Assembly (NCBI GenBank): GCA_026874595.1
Contig: CM049310.1
Span: 80,099,056 to 80,163,055 of the forward strand
Direction of reading: 5' to 3'
Source: Sipunculus nudus
Lineage: Eukaryota > Annelida > Sipuncula > Golfingiida > Sipunculidae
DNA: 64,000 nt
Shown here: piece after piece, positions 11,886 to 23,653 of the stretch
How positions within the stretch are numbered: the stretch's first letter is position 1
Layout: the number at the start of each line of letters is the position of its first letter
The notes under the pieces: model-generated
Told to the model about the DNA's origin: nothing
The model's database searches: none
What the model saw: only the letters and a program-made list of their open reading frames with translations
Position numbers and translations under genes: made by a program

Positions 11886-12654
11886 GTTATGATGGTGCTT
11901 AACATTACATGTGAGTTTATAGGTGAATGTGAACAGTTCTGACAATCCTTACATGTGTTCACATCAGACAATAATCCATTTATGAACTGTCAATCCTGAT
12001 ATTGCATGGTTTTGATGGACACCGCTACCAGCATAATACTGACTTTAATTTTCTACAAAGACAATAGTATAGTATATAAGAATGGTGAATTATCAGTCAG
12101 CACATCGATTAAATGAATTAAAGAGTTTCTGATATCTATCTGTAAAGGTGAATGATGCCAGTTTTTACCCAACTATTATTCACAAATTATTCCTTTGTTT
12201 AAACTAAAATTTACAACTAATTGCAGATGTGGATTGTTCAGACAGCCTATTTGAGACCTAGAAGCCCATATAAAACCCAATTTACTAACCCCCCCCCTAA
12301 GTTATCAGCTAACTTACAGCAAAATATTGTGCTAATATTAATTCATTAATCAAAGAGTCAGCAGTTCATGGGGGACTGAGGGCCGGATCAGGACATCTGA
12401 TCAGTAAGTCATTTCAATCAGGCACCATCCAGACCAAAAGACAGTCATGTGAATGCATCAAACTTCAGATGACTATGGACAGTCAGTCTATTGTGCCTAA
12501 AATTCTCCATTCACAGACCAATAAATATCAAGAATAACTAGAAATGCTTCATTAGTTTTTCCATCAATAAAACTATATATGTCTCCCCCCCCCCCCTATG
12601 GACCATCCAAAAGGGTAAGGGCTAAAATATGCATTGTCTGAAAACAATTATTCT

Positions 12655-13285
12655 AGATTTAAGCACATATTATCTTGAAGATCAAGGTAACGTGATCACA
12701 TTTTGAACTCCTCAGAGATTTTGACAGAAAAAACGGGTGATAAATATGAAAAAAATTTATACTAGCAGTACTTCCAAATTTATGGGGTTAACAAAAATGT
12801 TGCTATTCAGCAGATTTGTCTTGAAGAGGAAGGTCATCAAGTTTCAAACTCTTTGTAGATTTTGGTAGGAACAATAAGTGTTTCAAATTTTGGAGGAAAA
12901 TATGCAGCCCTTTGAAAGTTGTCCCATTCTAAAGACATGAACTATGATTCAGCTGATTTTACCTTTAAAACCCTGGTCACAGTAACCATGTTTCAAACTT
13001 GTCAGAACACTTGATAGGCGCAATTGGTGTACCTAATTTGAAGATAAATGTGAAATACTTAAAAGGTTCTAAGGTTTGCAAAAAATTCACATTTCTGCAA
13101 ATTTAACCTTGAAAATGAAGTTCAAGGTCACCAAGTTCAAACACTTCTGAGATTTTGGTGGGAACAATGAGTGTTTCAATTTTTGAAGGAAAATATGCAG
13201 CCCTTCAAAAGTTATCACATTCACAAGATATCCATCAGGCATTGGCACTGAAAACAACAGGTCTCCCATGAAGGTGGGAGACAAA
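12655..13285. repeat. Tandem modules of about 145 bp
   Basis: About four diverged modules begin near 12670, 12820, 12965 and 13108. They share phrases such as 'aaggtcaccaagttcaaac', 'gattttggtgggaacaat' and 'ggaaaatatgcagccct'. This resembles the internal repeats of the non-autonomous elements elsewhere in the window, but no element ends were identified. Confidence 0.5.
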
Positions 13286-16020
13286 TTCACAGTACAATTC
13301 TGAACCTCAAGCACTTGGAATGAACTAGGCAACAGAGAATCATCACATGACTGGCAAAAGATTAGTTCTTGGATTGGCAATTTCATGTGGTTTACATCCT
13401 ACTGTGATGAACAGGGAGACGGCATGGTGATGGTGTTCTTTGATTATCTGGTGTCAATAATAACAGGGTTTAGAATGGCGGAGGAAGTATGCTGATCATG
13501 ATCGTAAGTCAGGTAGAATCTTGGTGAACAGAAGAATCAGATTCAATGAAATGGATAAAACTATAAATAGTGGTACATAAGTGATTTTACACTGCATATT
13601 CATAGAGTTCAGAATATCATTCATAAAGTTCAGAATATCATAGGATCACAAATATGAGAGAATTACATAAGCAAATTTTGTATACTGTAATACATATTGA
13701 TTCAGAAAGAAACTTAGTTTAGTATGTCAAAGATCATGTGGACTTGGAGAGGTGATATTGACCTAGTCAACTGTATGCTCAGAGATGACAGGAATACACA
13801 AGACAATTCGAGTCTAGACTAGATTGAAAGCAGAGGTGGTTCCAGAAACTAAGATGTAATTGAATTACACAGACTTTAACTAATTTTGGTTTCCTGTTCT
13901 TTTTCTAGGATACATATGCTTGTATTACTTTGCATGGATTCAGGCCTTATAACTTTATGTAGAATACTGACAGGTCTTGTAGTTTTAAACAAATACATTG
14001 ATTTTTGGGATGGCTTGTATGCACAAATCAGTATTTGTAATGCAGTAGGCAATAATACATTCATACCATCTGAACACAAGATACATGCAATTATATCCAA
14101 AAAGTGTGACCTGCATGCAAACAGTCTGTCAAAAATGCTGTTTAAGATGTAAGCATTAAGATGTAAGATTTCTCGACACAGAAAGCTCTTGCAGGGCATG
14201 CTTCATAAATGTAATTGAGTTTGAATAAAGTTCAAATCACTATAGTTTTCCCACTGAACAACATTAAAATTCTGATAGGCATTATTTCTGTGATGGTTTC
14301 TGTGATGGATCACACTGACAAGTTCTTCAGGATGAAATAGTTCTTTAAAACTCATGATGTTCCTGAGAAAATCTGGACATTTGTTTGCTTTTTATCTGAG
14401 GATTTTCACCTTCTTAGGGTCACACAGTAAAGAATGAAAGCCACTGTTACTTTGTTTTACCAATAATCTTCTGCATCAATGCAAGCTGAAGCTGAGGTTC
14501 TGTCATACAGTTAAGTCTTCTGCCATGAACCAACTAACCTCTGGAAACACATTTCTTAATAACCTTGACCTGTGACCATATAACCATAAAACTAGCAGGG
14601 GCCTGTCTTTTATATTACGGGCCATGGAGTGTGGGGTTAGTTTTAACTTTTTAATCTGCTCTGAGGAATACATGAATCATGTGTATAATTTTTATTACTG
14701 TGAATGGGTACTTTCGCAAGTGCTGCATGTTGTTTTAACTCCATGTTAACTATGAAAATACAGGTCAAAGTGACCTCATTTGAGTCTCCTTTAAGATCCC
14801 ATCAAGACCTCTGCTTCAATAAGGCTGGAGCACTCTGTATTATCCAATTAAGATTTTCCTGCATTGAACCAAGATATGAAGACAAAGCTGGGAACATTTT
14901 TTATATGGGACCTTCATCACTGAGCTGAAAACGAACAGGAATCTGACTTGGATTAAATCGGTGAACAGATGTTTTGATGGACAGAAAGATGGACAGGGTG
15001 ATAATGACAGGACACCCTTGCTTTGAAGTGAGGGCCCCATAATTTACATGTATACACACAAGAAATAACACTGAAAGGAAAATGATGATTATAATCATTT
15101 TGTATGGAATGATTGAATGCTGGCTCCCACAGCAAGGATGCAAAATAGTTCAAATTAACTATGTCAACTTGTCTATTCAAAATTTCTGTATTTTTTTTAT
15201 GTTTCCATAATTATCAAATTTTTCCTTATTTTTTCTGTTCCAGCAGGCAATGCAACCCTCTCCCAATGGTAAAGGTAATAAACACAGAAGGTTTCTTTAA
15301 TTTGTGTTTTCTTGAATGGTTCACAACAGAGAAGGCAAAACATATAAGGCAACTTGTTTTCTGACAACTCATTCTGACAATACAAATGGTAATAAATTAA
15401 TAACTTCTTGAATATATGAAAGTGTAGGACTACAATGAAGATAACTTGGCAAACTGTATGAAGACAAGAGTTTAATTGCAAGTGAGACTGAAAAATTTTT
15501 ATATAAAGGAACTCTTAGTTTATTCTCCACTAATGTGGTAATTTCACAATACTGATGTTAAAATAATCAAAGATGACTATACCACGCTTCAAGAAAAACA
15601 TATTGCAGCAGGTAATTAGCGTTTCTGACAATGTATGATGACATCACAGACAAAACTAGGCAACAATGGTGAAAGAACTAGTGAGATTCATGAAACCAAC
15701 CCTGGTTAACAGATTGATAACTGTTGCTGTTTGTTGCACTAAATATAAGAATTTATAAAATATGTGAAGCTTTGTCAATTCATCAGTTATATTTTTATGA
15801 TAGAAAGAATCAAATAAACATACTTTTGCAGGTACTTTACCATATGCATCACACAAAAAAAATTTACTTTTTATATAAAACATAATTTAATCAATCTTAT
15901 GTTTGGTGTATCATCAGCTAGATAGTCACCTGATATTCCATCTATTACCTGAAGTTACCATATCAACACTTACAATTTGTAACAACCGGGCTTGCATGAT
16001 GTTTACCTGTGGACTATTTA
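13286..16020. other. Unassigned AT-rich sequence
   Basis: Open frames here are short, lack recognisable domains and look random. No exon with convincing splice sites, RNA gene or mobile element could be supported. Confidence 0.4.
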
Positions 16021-16027
16021 AAGGCAG

Positions 16028-17040
16028 GCCTTATTTCCACTCCCCCATATGAAAAAAACTGGTAAAGTTTTGAGTATTTTTGCAGTTATGTGACCAAAAC
16101 TTGGGCGTTCATTCTTTCCAGTGATAAAGGTAGTTTAATAATTGCTTTTCTTTACAAAATCTTCTCTCAAGTACTTCTATAGACACAATATAGGGACACA
16201 CAGTTACACACTTCTAGAACTAATTTGTTTAAACAATTGAGTTTTTCAGTTTTTTCTATTGAAATGCATTTCATTTAAAGCATCTAATTTCAAAGTTTAA
16301 AACATTAATGATTTGCAGAGTAACCCCTGACAATTATATTAAATTTATATTAAACAAAACATTTCAAAGACATGATAGATTTATATTTTCCTGCAGTGCC
16401 AAATAAATATTGTTGGTGTAGTTGTTTAATCATTTTGAAAATTTATGTGTTGATCATGAGAACTAACTTCAAGTAGCACATAAGGGTGAGGAGGATTTCA
16501 ACATTACTTGATTATAAACTAGCTAAGAGTCCCTATCAGTAGGCTGTTGGCACCTCATTAGTGAGCTCTGGTTTCACTGGTGCTATCAGCATTTGGCTCA
16601 GAATAACAGAAAAGCCCAGACAGTTAAATTGGACTGGCACCTGTACCCCGGTAGGTTGTTTCAGTAATTACCATACCACTGATTTCATTAACATTTTCAG
16701 TGATGTTACTATGGTGCTTAATAGGCAAAAATTACTAGAAGATGGATTAAATGAAAAATTAAAACTATAAATGTAATATAGTGTACAAGTTTTAAGACCA
16801 TTGTCACTATACTGATTAGATAGATATGCATATCAAAGGTAATCCAAATAACATTAATTTGTTATTTCATCAATGTTATCCGATAGTCAGCTGCTGTAAA
16901 TTACCATCTTTTCTAACAAACACTGATCTGTTCCATCTAACATAGGGATTGGTAACTCCTAGGGGGAGTGGAAATAAATTAAGCCTCCCTTATTTCCACT
17001 CCCTAGGGAAGTGGAATTCCTAGGGAGTGGAAATAAATAA
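16028..17040. mobile_element. Possible inverted-repeat element (MITE-like)
   Basis: TTATTTCCACTCCCTAGG at 16990-17007 and its exact complement at 17019-17036 form an 18-bp palindrome with an 11-bp spacer. Further copies are at 16029-16045 (CCTTATTTCCACTCCCC) and, inverted, at about 16958-16980. The outermost inverted copies are about 1 kb apart, compatible with the termini of a non-autonomous DNA transposon. No target duplication was identified. Confidence 0.4.
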
Positions 17041-17554
17041 GCACTTCCCTATTTAAACTTTGGGGTGGTAAAGGGGCAGAATGCACATTACTGACAGATT
17101 GGCCCTAACCAAATTAGACAATCACAGGCGCAGCTAGGGACTCCTCTCACTGTGCATCAAAACTGGTGACAGTTAGGGTTTGAGTCTCTTGGATTGGAGC
17201 TCTTCAGGCTGGAGGTCAGCCCAAGTCCTGATCCTAGCTCCTGGGGAGCACAATACCAGGGTAGGTGTAAGACTGTCTGCTACCTCTGCAGCCAGCTACT
17301 TCAAACAAGTCATCTTTTGATTTCATGCTTGGCTTGAGCACAATTTGTGCATTGTAGTTATTTGATTGTTCATAGATTAAGTTTCTAATGCACTTGACAT
17401 TTTCCCCCCATTTTAATGGATAAAATAAATGTACACCTGCAGTATATTATAAGGTACTGAAAACTCCTCCTATACATCTGCTGTATCTGACCCATTGACC
17501 TGATTAAAGGTCTTAAGCACAACAAAGACCAGTGGATGCAGCTGCAATCCCCTA
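17041..17554. other. Unassigned flank upstream of the array
   Basis: No ORF, RNA gene or element recognised. The last part (17539-17563) is a near-match to the GCAGCTGGCATCCCC module found in the array's 3' UTRs, so a short piece of array-related sequence precedes unit A. Confidence 0.4.
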
Positions 17555-17612
17555 ATTTGCATACTGGAGCTTGGTGATATAAAGATTTATGCCACACAGC
17601 TCCCAGTCGTCA
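17555..17612 (+). promoter_or_regulatory. Octamer plus TATA promoter upstream of unit A
   Basis: ATTTGCAT (17555-17562) is followed by TATAAAG (17578-17584). The expected start, about 30 bp downstream at 17608, coincides with the 5' end of unit A, where homology to other units begins (about 17600). Octamer near -50 and TATA near -30 is the arrangement of H2B histone promoters (established knowledge). Whether this belongs to the element or is host sequence next to the insertion cannot be decided here. Confidence 0.5.
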
Positions 17613-17810
17613 CTCACAGTCAGCCACTGACCACCGTACCGTGCGGACGTGCCAGTGAGTCTCTCCAGCCACCAACCTCCAGCATCCTTTGTGTCATCAG
17701 ACATAATTAACAAGTTCACCGAACCGACACCAATTAGCACCGAGTTAGCTCAGTCAGTGAAACTTACACGTAGTGTTAAGTCTGACTGGGCCGGCCGGTG
17801 CCACCCAAAC

Positions 17811-17826
17811 AGTCCTTTTTAGGACT
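17811..17826 (+). promoter_or_regulatory. Histone-like stem-loop in the 5' UTR of unit A
   Basis: AGTCCT-TTTT-AGGACT, about 210 nt from the 5' end, right after a GC-rich GGGCCGGCCGGTGCC segment. The 5' flank is AAAC and the 3' flank AAAG. The same hairpin sits at the equivalent place in units 1, 3 and 4. Confidence 0.65.
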
Positions 17827-18102
17827 AAAGCACCCATCAACAACAACATATAAGATTTCAACCACAGATTCAGCGGAAACAAGACTACAAGATAAAAGAC
17901 ACAGATACAAGATAAAGCCACAGGATACAGACACAAGACAAACAAGCACACTCAATACACATACACAAGTATAAACAAGTAAGTAAACATACATTCGTGC
18001 ATGACTTCTGGAGCCGAAAAACAAGTAAGTAATAACTAACAGCTACTAATTAACACAAACAACACAACACACACAACTGAATACCAAGACTAGCGTAGGC
18101 CA

Positions 18103-19581
18103 ATGTCCTATAGTAACATGGCCGCACGCACTGAAGTCAAGCCAATTAAAATGGTTGACTTCATGGACACATGTAAAGAAAAAATAAACAAAGGTAAAAT
18201 AGCAAAACAAGCCAAACAAAAGGTAAACAAGGACTCAAAACCAAAACCAAAACAAGAAACAAAACAGAAAAAAAGTAACCAAGACACAACCCTGGCCAAC
18301 ACAGCAGAACAAACAGAAAACCAAGACACCATACAGATACTCAAAAACATCATTGCGGAACAAAAACAGGAAATAAAAGAACTACACGCAAAACTAGACA
18401 AACTCACATCCATACTGGAAACGAGACTGACCGGAAATGACAACAAAACGCAAACTCAAACAACCCCAGACCCAAACGAACACGGAAGCGAACCACAAAC
18501 ACAAACAACCCCCGACTCGCCAGCGCTTAAATGCTGCGAAGCGGCATTAAACGAGATAGCAAACCTCAACACACCACAATCAGTGATACAGCCTGACAGA
18601 AAGAAAATCAAACCCACCAGACCCTCAACCAAAACCAAAACAAAACTAGCAGACCCAACCCCCACACCGATCCAAATTCAAATGAACAAAAAACAGGATA
18701 AAACCACAACAGACTCGCCAAAACGTAAATGCATCTCGCCAACCAACAACCAAAACGAAACCCCAGAACAACAAACCACCAGCAAAAAACCAAAACAATC
18801 AACCCCAACAACAAACAAACAAAATAACAAATCACCAAACAAAACCCCAGAACAAACATCTGCCAACACAACAACTCCACCAACAAACAATGAAGAGACA
18901 GACATGGAAACACAAACAACAATTGCTACAAACAACCACGCTACAAACAAACCACATAAACAAAACACCACAAAAGGCGTAATCAAAGGCGTCCCTACAG
19001 AAATAACAAATCAACACATCCTGGACACACTGAAAAACACAGGCGTCACAGCGGCACACAGACTGGGCAACAGCACAGTTGTCAAACTCACATACACTAC
19101 ACACGAAATGTACTCTAAAGCCACCACCGCACCAATCAAGTTCGAGAACAAAACATACAAATTGACAAAATACGAGGAACTCAATGAAATACCACAATGC
19201 TATAATTGCCAGCGGTTAGGCCACACCTCCAAATTCTGTAAACAACCCACACGATGCCTCCGATGCGGCAACCAAGGCCACACCATAAAAGAGTGCGACA
19301 AACAAAAACAAGACGCAAAATGCGCAAACTGTCAGGGCCCTCACATTGCAAGCTTTAAATCTTGCCCAATTTACAAAAGAGCCTCAGCAGAATACAGAAA
19401 AAACGATAAACTAAACAAAGAAAAAACAACTAAACAACCACTCCTCCCAGCCCCCCCGCCCGCCCGCCCCGCATGGAACTTAAAAAGCAACTGCACCCAA
19501 CCCACCCAAAACACAAACCTCAAACAAACCGAAAAACCAAGCAACGAAAAACCTAACATACATGGCCACAATAATGACTGA
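18103..19581 (+). pseudogene. Unit A ORF1: Gag-like nucleic-acid-binding protein, frameshifted near C-terminus
   Basis: 492 residues remain. ATG 18103 gives MSYSNMAARTE; the internal ATG at 18118 (MAARTE) matches the start in units 1 and 4 and may be the real one. Residues about 85-113 form a short charged coiled-coil-like segment. Residues 120-285 are Lys/Thr/Gln-rich and low in complexity. Residues about 290-360 resemble the domain preceding the knuckles in insect Jockey-type Gags. Three knuckles follow: C366/C369/H374/C379, C385/C388/H393/C398 and C407/C410/H414/C421. Compared with unit 1, a frameshift after about 19480 loses the conserved end, which is present in another frame to 19748 with a further indel in an A-run near 19595. 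Such proteins coat element RNA. Confidence 0.85.
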
Positions 19582-19655
19582 ACTCCTCCCAGAAAAAAAC
19601 CCTCTCGGAGATATGTAACATACTAGCAGTAGGACATAAACATGCCTACTACTTC

Positions 19656-19736
19656 ACAGTGCATCCACGCACTGTTGAAGAAAACGTTAGGAAAATAAAA
19701 CAGACAAATAACCTCTACAGGCAGGAATTCCCTGCC
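19656..19736 (+). promoter_or_regulatory. Two hairpins at the ORF1 end / ORF2 start
   Basis: Hairpin 1 (19656-19675) is ACAGTGC-ATCCAC-GCACTGT. Hairpin 2 (19720-19736) is GGCAGG-AATTC-CCTGCC and lies just before the position of the ORF1 stop at 19746. Both recur in units 1, 3 and 4, with a compensatory change in hairpin 2. They may influence ORF2 translation. Confidence 0.55.
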
Positions 19737-19744
19737 TTATCACG

Positions 19745-22618
19745 CTAATACAACCCAAAACAGAGAAATTCGATATTGTAAATAATAGTAATAGTAGCAC
19801 AAGCACCCCCACTAACACCACAAACGACAAACTCAAGATCATACACATAAACACAAACAGTCTCACCACCAAAAAACAAAGTTTATTAAACTATTTAACA
19901 AGAAACCACATACAAATCGCTCTGATAACAGAAACAAAACTCAAACCGGGTACCCATTTCTCGATGGGACCCTACGACTTAATCAGAGCAGACAGAAAAA
20001 CAGGAGCCGGAGGGGGCACGGCCATTTGTATAGATAGACAACTAAACTATACTATAAACAAATGGTTCGGGCATTTTAAAGCAGAAGTCCTCTCCGTGCG
20101 CATAAACAACGAACAAAACACAACCTCCCCCCTAGATATAATAGTTTATTACAATCCGCCACAAAACAAATTACAACCGCAAATATTCAAAAAAATCAGA
20201 AATAACAGTAAAAATTACATAATCCTCGGAGACCTGAACGCCCCTCATGAAAATTACGGAGCGCGATACACAAACGAGTCTGGGAGAATATTAATGAATG
20301 AACTCTCAGACGGTAATTTAATACTACTAAATGACGAAAACCCGACTTACTTTAACACCGCAAACGGAGCGTGGAATATACTAGACCTCGCTCTAGCCAC
20401 GCCAGAATTAGCTTTAAGTTCTGAATATTATGTGGGAGAGGATATAGGTTCAGATCATCTCCCAATCCATTTAGATATAAACTGGGCACCACAGGTCGTG
20501 CCCCCAAAAAAATTCAGAGACCTGAAAAACGCAGACTGGGAAAAATTCCAAAAATACACGGACGAAAAAATGACCGATCCTGACGAGGCGGATGTTATTA
20601 CCCACCTCCAGATCGATAACCTGACATACGAGATGACCCAGTCCATCACCGAAGCTATTAATATAGTAGCGCCCGAAAAAATAAATAAAAATAGAAATTG
20701 GTGGCACTTCACGCCCAGAATCAGGGAACTTGTAAAACTGCGTCGCCGAGTCTGAAATTATCAAAAACGGGCCCGCACGGCCGAAGCGAACCATTTATAT
20801 AACAGAATAAATAAACTAACACAAAAAGCTATCCTAGAACAAAAACGCACACAATGGACAGACTACATAAATAGCTTAGATGATAAAACAAACACAAAAC
20901 AATTTTGGAATAAATTCAAACAATATTCAAACACAAGAACAAATCCCAGCACAGGGCAATCCCAACCGCTGTTAAAACCTGACGGCTCTGTAGCCGAAAC
21001 CCCACAAAGCAAAGCAGATTTATTCGCGAACACACTGGAAAAAATACACACAACACCAGAAGATGAAGATTTTAATGAAGAACTCTATGATACAGTAACT
21101 GAAACTATAGAAAACAACCCGACTTTATTCAAACCATTACAAACACAAATAAATGAAACAGATGATAATGATCCCGCAGTCAGGCCCGTTGCGCTAATTG
21201 AAATAAAACGCGCACTTAAAACAGCCAAGGGAAAATCAGCCCCAGGCGAAGACAACATTAACTACGTAATATTAAAAAAACTCCCCGACACCTGTTTAGA
21301 AAGAATAGCGAAATTATACACACTCTGCATTAACTGGGGATACTTCCCAGACGATTGGAAAAAAGCCGTAGTAACAATGATTCCAAAACCCGGCAAAACA
21401 CAAGACAAACCAACAAATTTCAGGCCTATCAGCTTACTCCCCTGTATAGGAAAATTATTTGAAAAAATCCTAAAAAATAGAATAACCACGTTTTTGGACA
21501 ACCGACCTCCCGAATTGGGGGGCCCATATTTTAACCAAGATCAGTCCGGGTTCAGAGCGGGCAGATCCACCACCGACCACATCCTCCGACTTAGCCAATC
21601 AATAACCACAGGCTTTAAACGGAGTCAATATACCCTGGCCACATTCCTCGATGTGGAAAAGGCTTTTGACTCCGTATGGTCCGACGGAATCAGATACAAA
21701 ATAATGAAATCCCATCTACCAAATAAAATAATCAGACTAATTTCATCCTTTTTACACAACAGGACACTTAGAGTAAAAGTTAAAGGGACCCTATCACTGG
21801 AAATAACTCTTAAAGCAGGGACCCCCCAGGGCTCTGTTCTCAGCCCTCTACTATACATAATGTATGTAAATGACATCCCCAAATCAGGACAACAACTATG
21901 CGTATCACAATACGCTGACGACATCGCCATCTGGTCGACCGACACGAACCCAAAATACTCCAGAAATAAAGTACAGGCCCAATTACAAAGAATAGAAGAT
22001 TGGTGCGACGACTGGAGAGTCCGCTTAAACCCCTCAAAAACACAAACTGTTTTATTCACAAAAGCTAAAAAACCCAAATATTTCGAGCCCCTAGAATTAT
22101 TAGGAGAGGACCTCAAAGAACACAAAGAGGCAAAATTTCTAGGTGTAACATTCGACTCAAGAGCCACCTGGAAACCACACATCGAAAATATAATCCAAAG
22201 AATGTGGAACAGAGTAAATATTCTAAAAGCTCTGTGCTACAAACATGACGGACCCAAAACAGAAACGGCCAGTTACCTGTACAAACAATGGATCCGCCCT
22301 ATAGGCACATATGGGTCCATTGCGTTCCTAGGCGCAGGAAAAACAATGTTAAATAAATTAGAAATCACACAAAACAAAGCACTGAGAGCCATTCTCAGAA
22401 CACACAAACTAAGAAAAACAGAGGAATTAAGAGAAAAAACAAACACCCCCAAAATCACTGAATATTTAAAAGAACAAGCAACAAACTCCTATGAAAGAAT
22501 AAAAGAACTGGACACAATAAAACTACTTAAATATCAACACGATTACACACAACCAAAAAACAATATAAAAATAAAGTCCCCTCTAGATTACATTCTAGAA
22601 GGGCAAAATCAACAATAA
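19745..22618 (+). pseudogene. Unit A ORF2: APE endonuclease and reverse transcriptase, one premature stop
   Basis: About 957 codons in one frame with one TGA at 20753-20755, where unit 1 has CGA. The endonuclease shows HINTNSL, a TETK catalytic block, GDLNAPH (20230s) and SDHLPI (20454-20471). The reverse transcriptase shows FRPISLLP, GFRAGRSTTDHI, FLDVEKAFDSVW, GTPQGSVLSPLL, YADD (21912-21923) and FLGVTFD. This is the APE-type, Jockey-clade arrangement; the protein nicks DNA and copies RNA at the nick. No in-frame ATG occurs before residue M at 19964, which is inside the endonuclease, so translation must start without AUG or be coupled to ORF1 (frame -1 relative to it). It is the least damaged ORF2 in the window. 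Confidence 0.88.
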
Positions 22619-23615
22619 CAAAGTAAATAATTAATAAAATAAATAAAATAAGTATATAAAACAGCAAAAACCGCACACACAAGCCTCCCCAACGAAAGCC
22701 CACAATACACAACCCAACACTCCAAAAAACAAGAGGTCAGCGATATGGGTCGCGACCCCGCACCTGTAAACCGACCTGACCTCCATCCAACACACCCCGA
22801 CCTTCGAGCAATAGGGGGATCGAATCTGCAGAGGTAATTCTGAACCCTGCAGCTGGCATCCCCTAATTTGCATATAAGGTCCCCACAATCAATTAGCACA
22901 ACTAAGGCCCGTACAAATTTCACCCCCAAAATTAACCAACCTATTATTCCCCAAATCCAAAAATAATAACAAAAACCTAAAGAACTTTCTAAAATCTTCC
23001 ACTCCCCCAAAATTCAAAATTAAAAACCAAATATTAACGATTTTTCATAAGGATCAAAACTAAGGAAATATCACTCCCCGGCCCTCCAAAACTAATAAGC
23101 AAAACAACGCCCCGTACCAACTTTAGCAGCCAAACTAACACATTTGAAAATAAAACACACCCCCAAATCCCTCAAAACCCACAGAACCCCACCTAGACTC
23201 AAACATTACGAAGTTTTGGCAAATAAAAACAGAAATTTTGGAATAAAATTAAGACCAAAAACAGTAAAAACCACCCCGACCATCAAACTAAAACATCGGA
23301 TCCTAGCTGCGGCGGGAACACTGCTTATCCCGCTGCAGCTGGCATCCCCCGCTTGGTACACGACCATCGATCAACCATCGGATCCTAGCTGCAGGGAAAC
23401 TCAGTACCTCTACTCCGCCGCAGCAGGCATCCCCTAATTAGCATACCAAACCCCCCTCCCGCGAAACACAAATCTTAAGTATACAAACGAAAAGCGCATA
23501 CCACTCCCCCCTAAAAATATACTAAAATTATATCTGTCTAAAAACCACCATACCCCACCAAACAATATAGATATAATATAGTATGAAACAAACCATTAGA
23601 TCTGAAAGTAGTGTT

Positions 23616-23631
23616 AGCCCTGAAAAGGGCT
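23616..23631 (-). terminator. Histone-type 3' stem-loop of the SGNH gene
   Basis: On the minus strand AGCCCT-TTTC-AGGGCT begins 22 nt after the TGA stop. Loop UUUC and stem pairs 2-6 match the histone mRNA stem-loop; pair 1 is A-U rather than G-C. The 5' flank is AAAC. No clear purine-rich downstream element was seen within the next 20 nt. Confidence 0.65.
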
Positions 23632-23653
23632 GTTTAGCTCATCCTGAACAAAC

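Noticed and set aside
13876-14199. Overlapping frames of 88-107 codons on both strands
   Set aside because: No recognisable domain, AT-rich composition and overlap with each other; most simply random.
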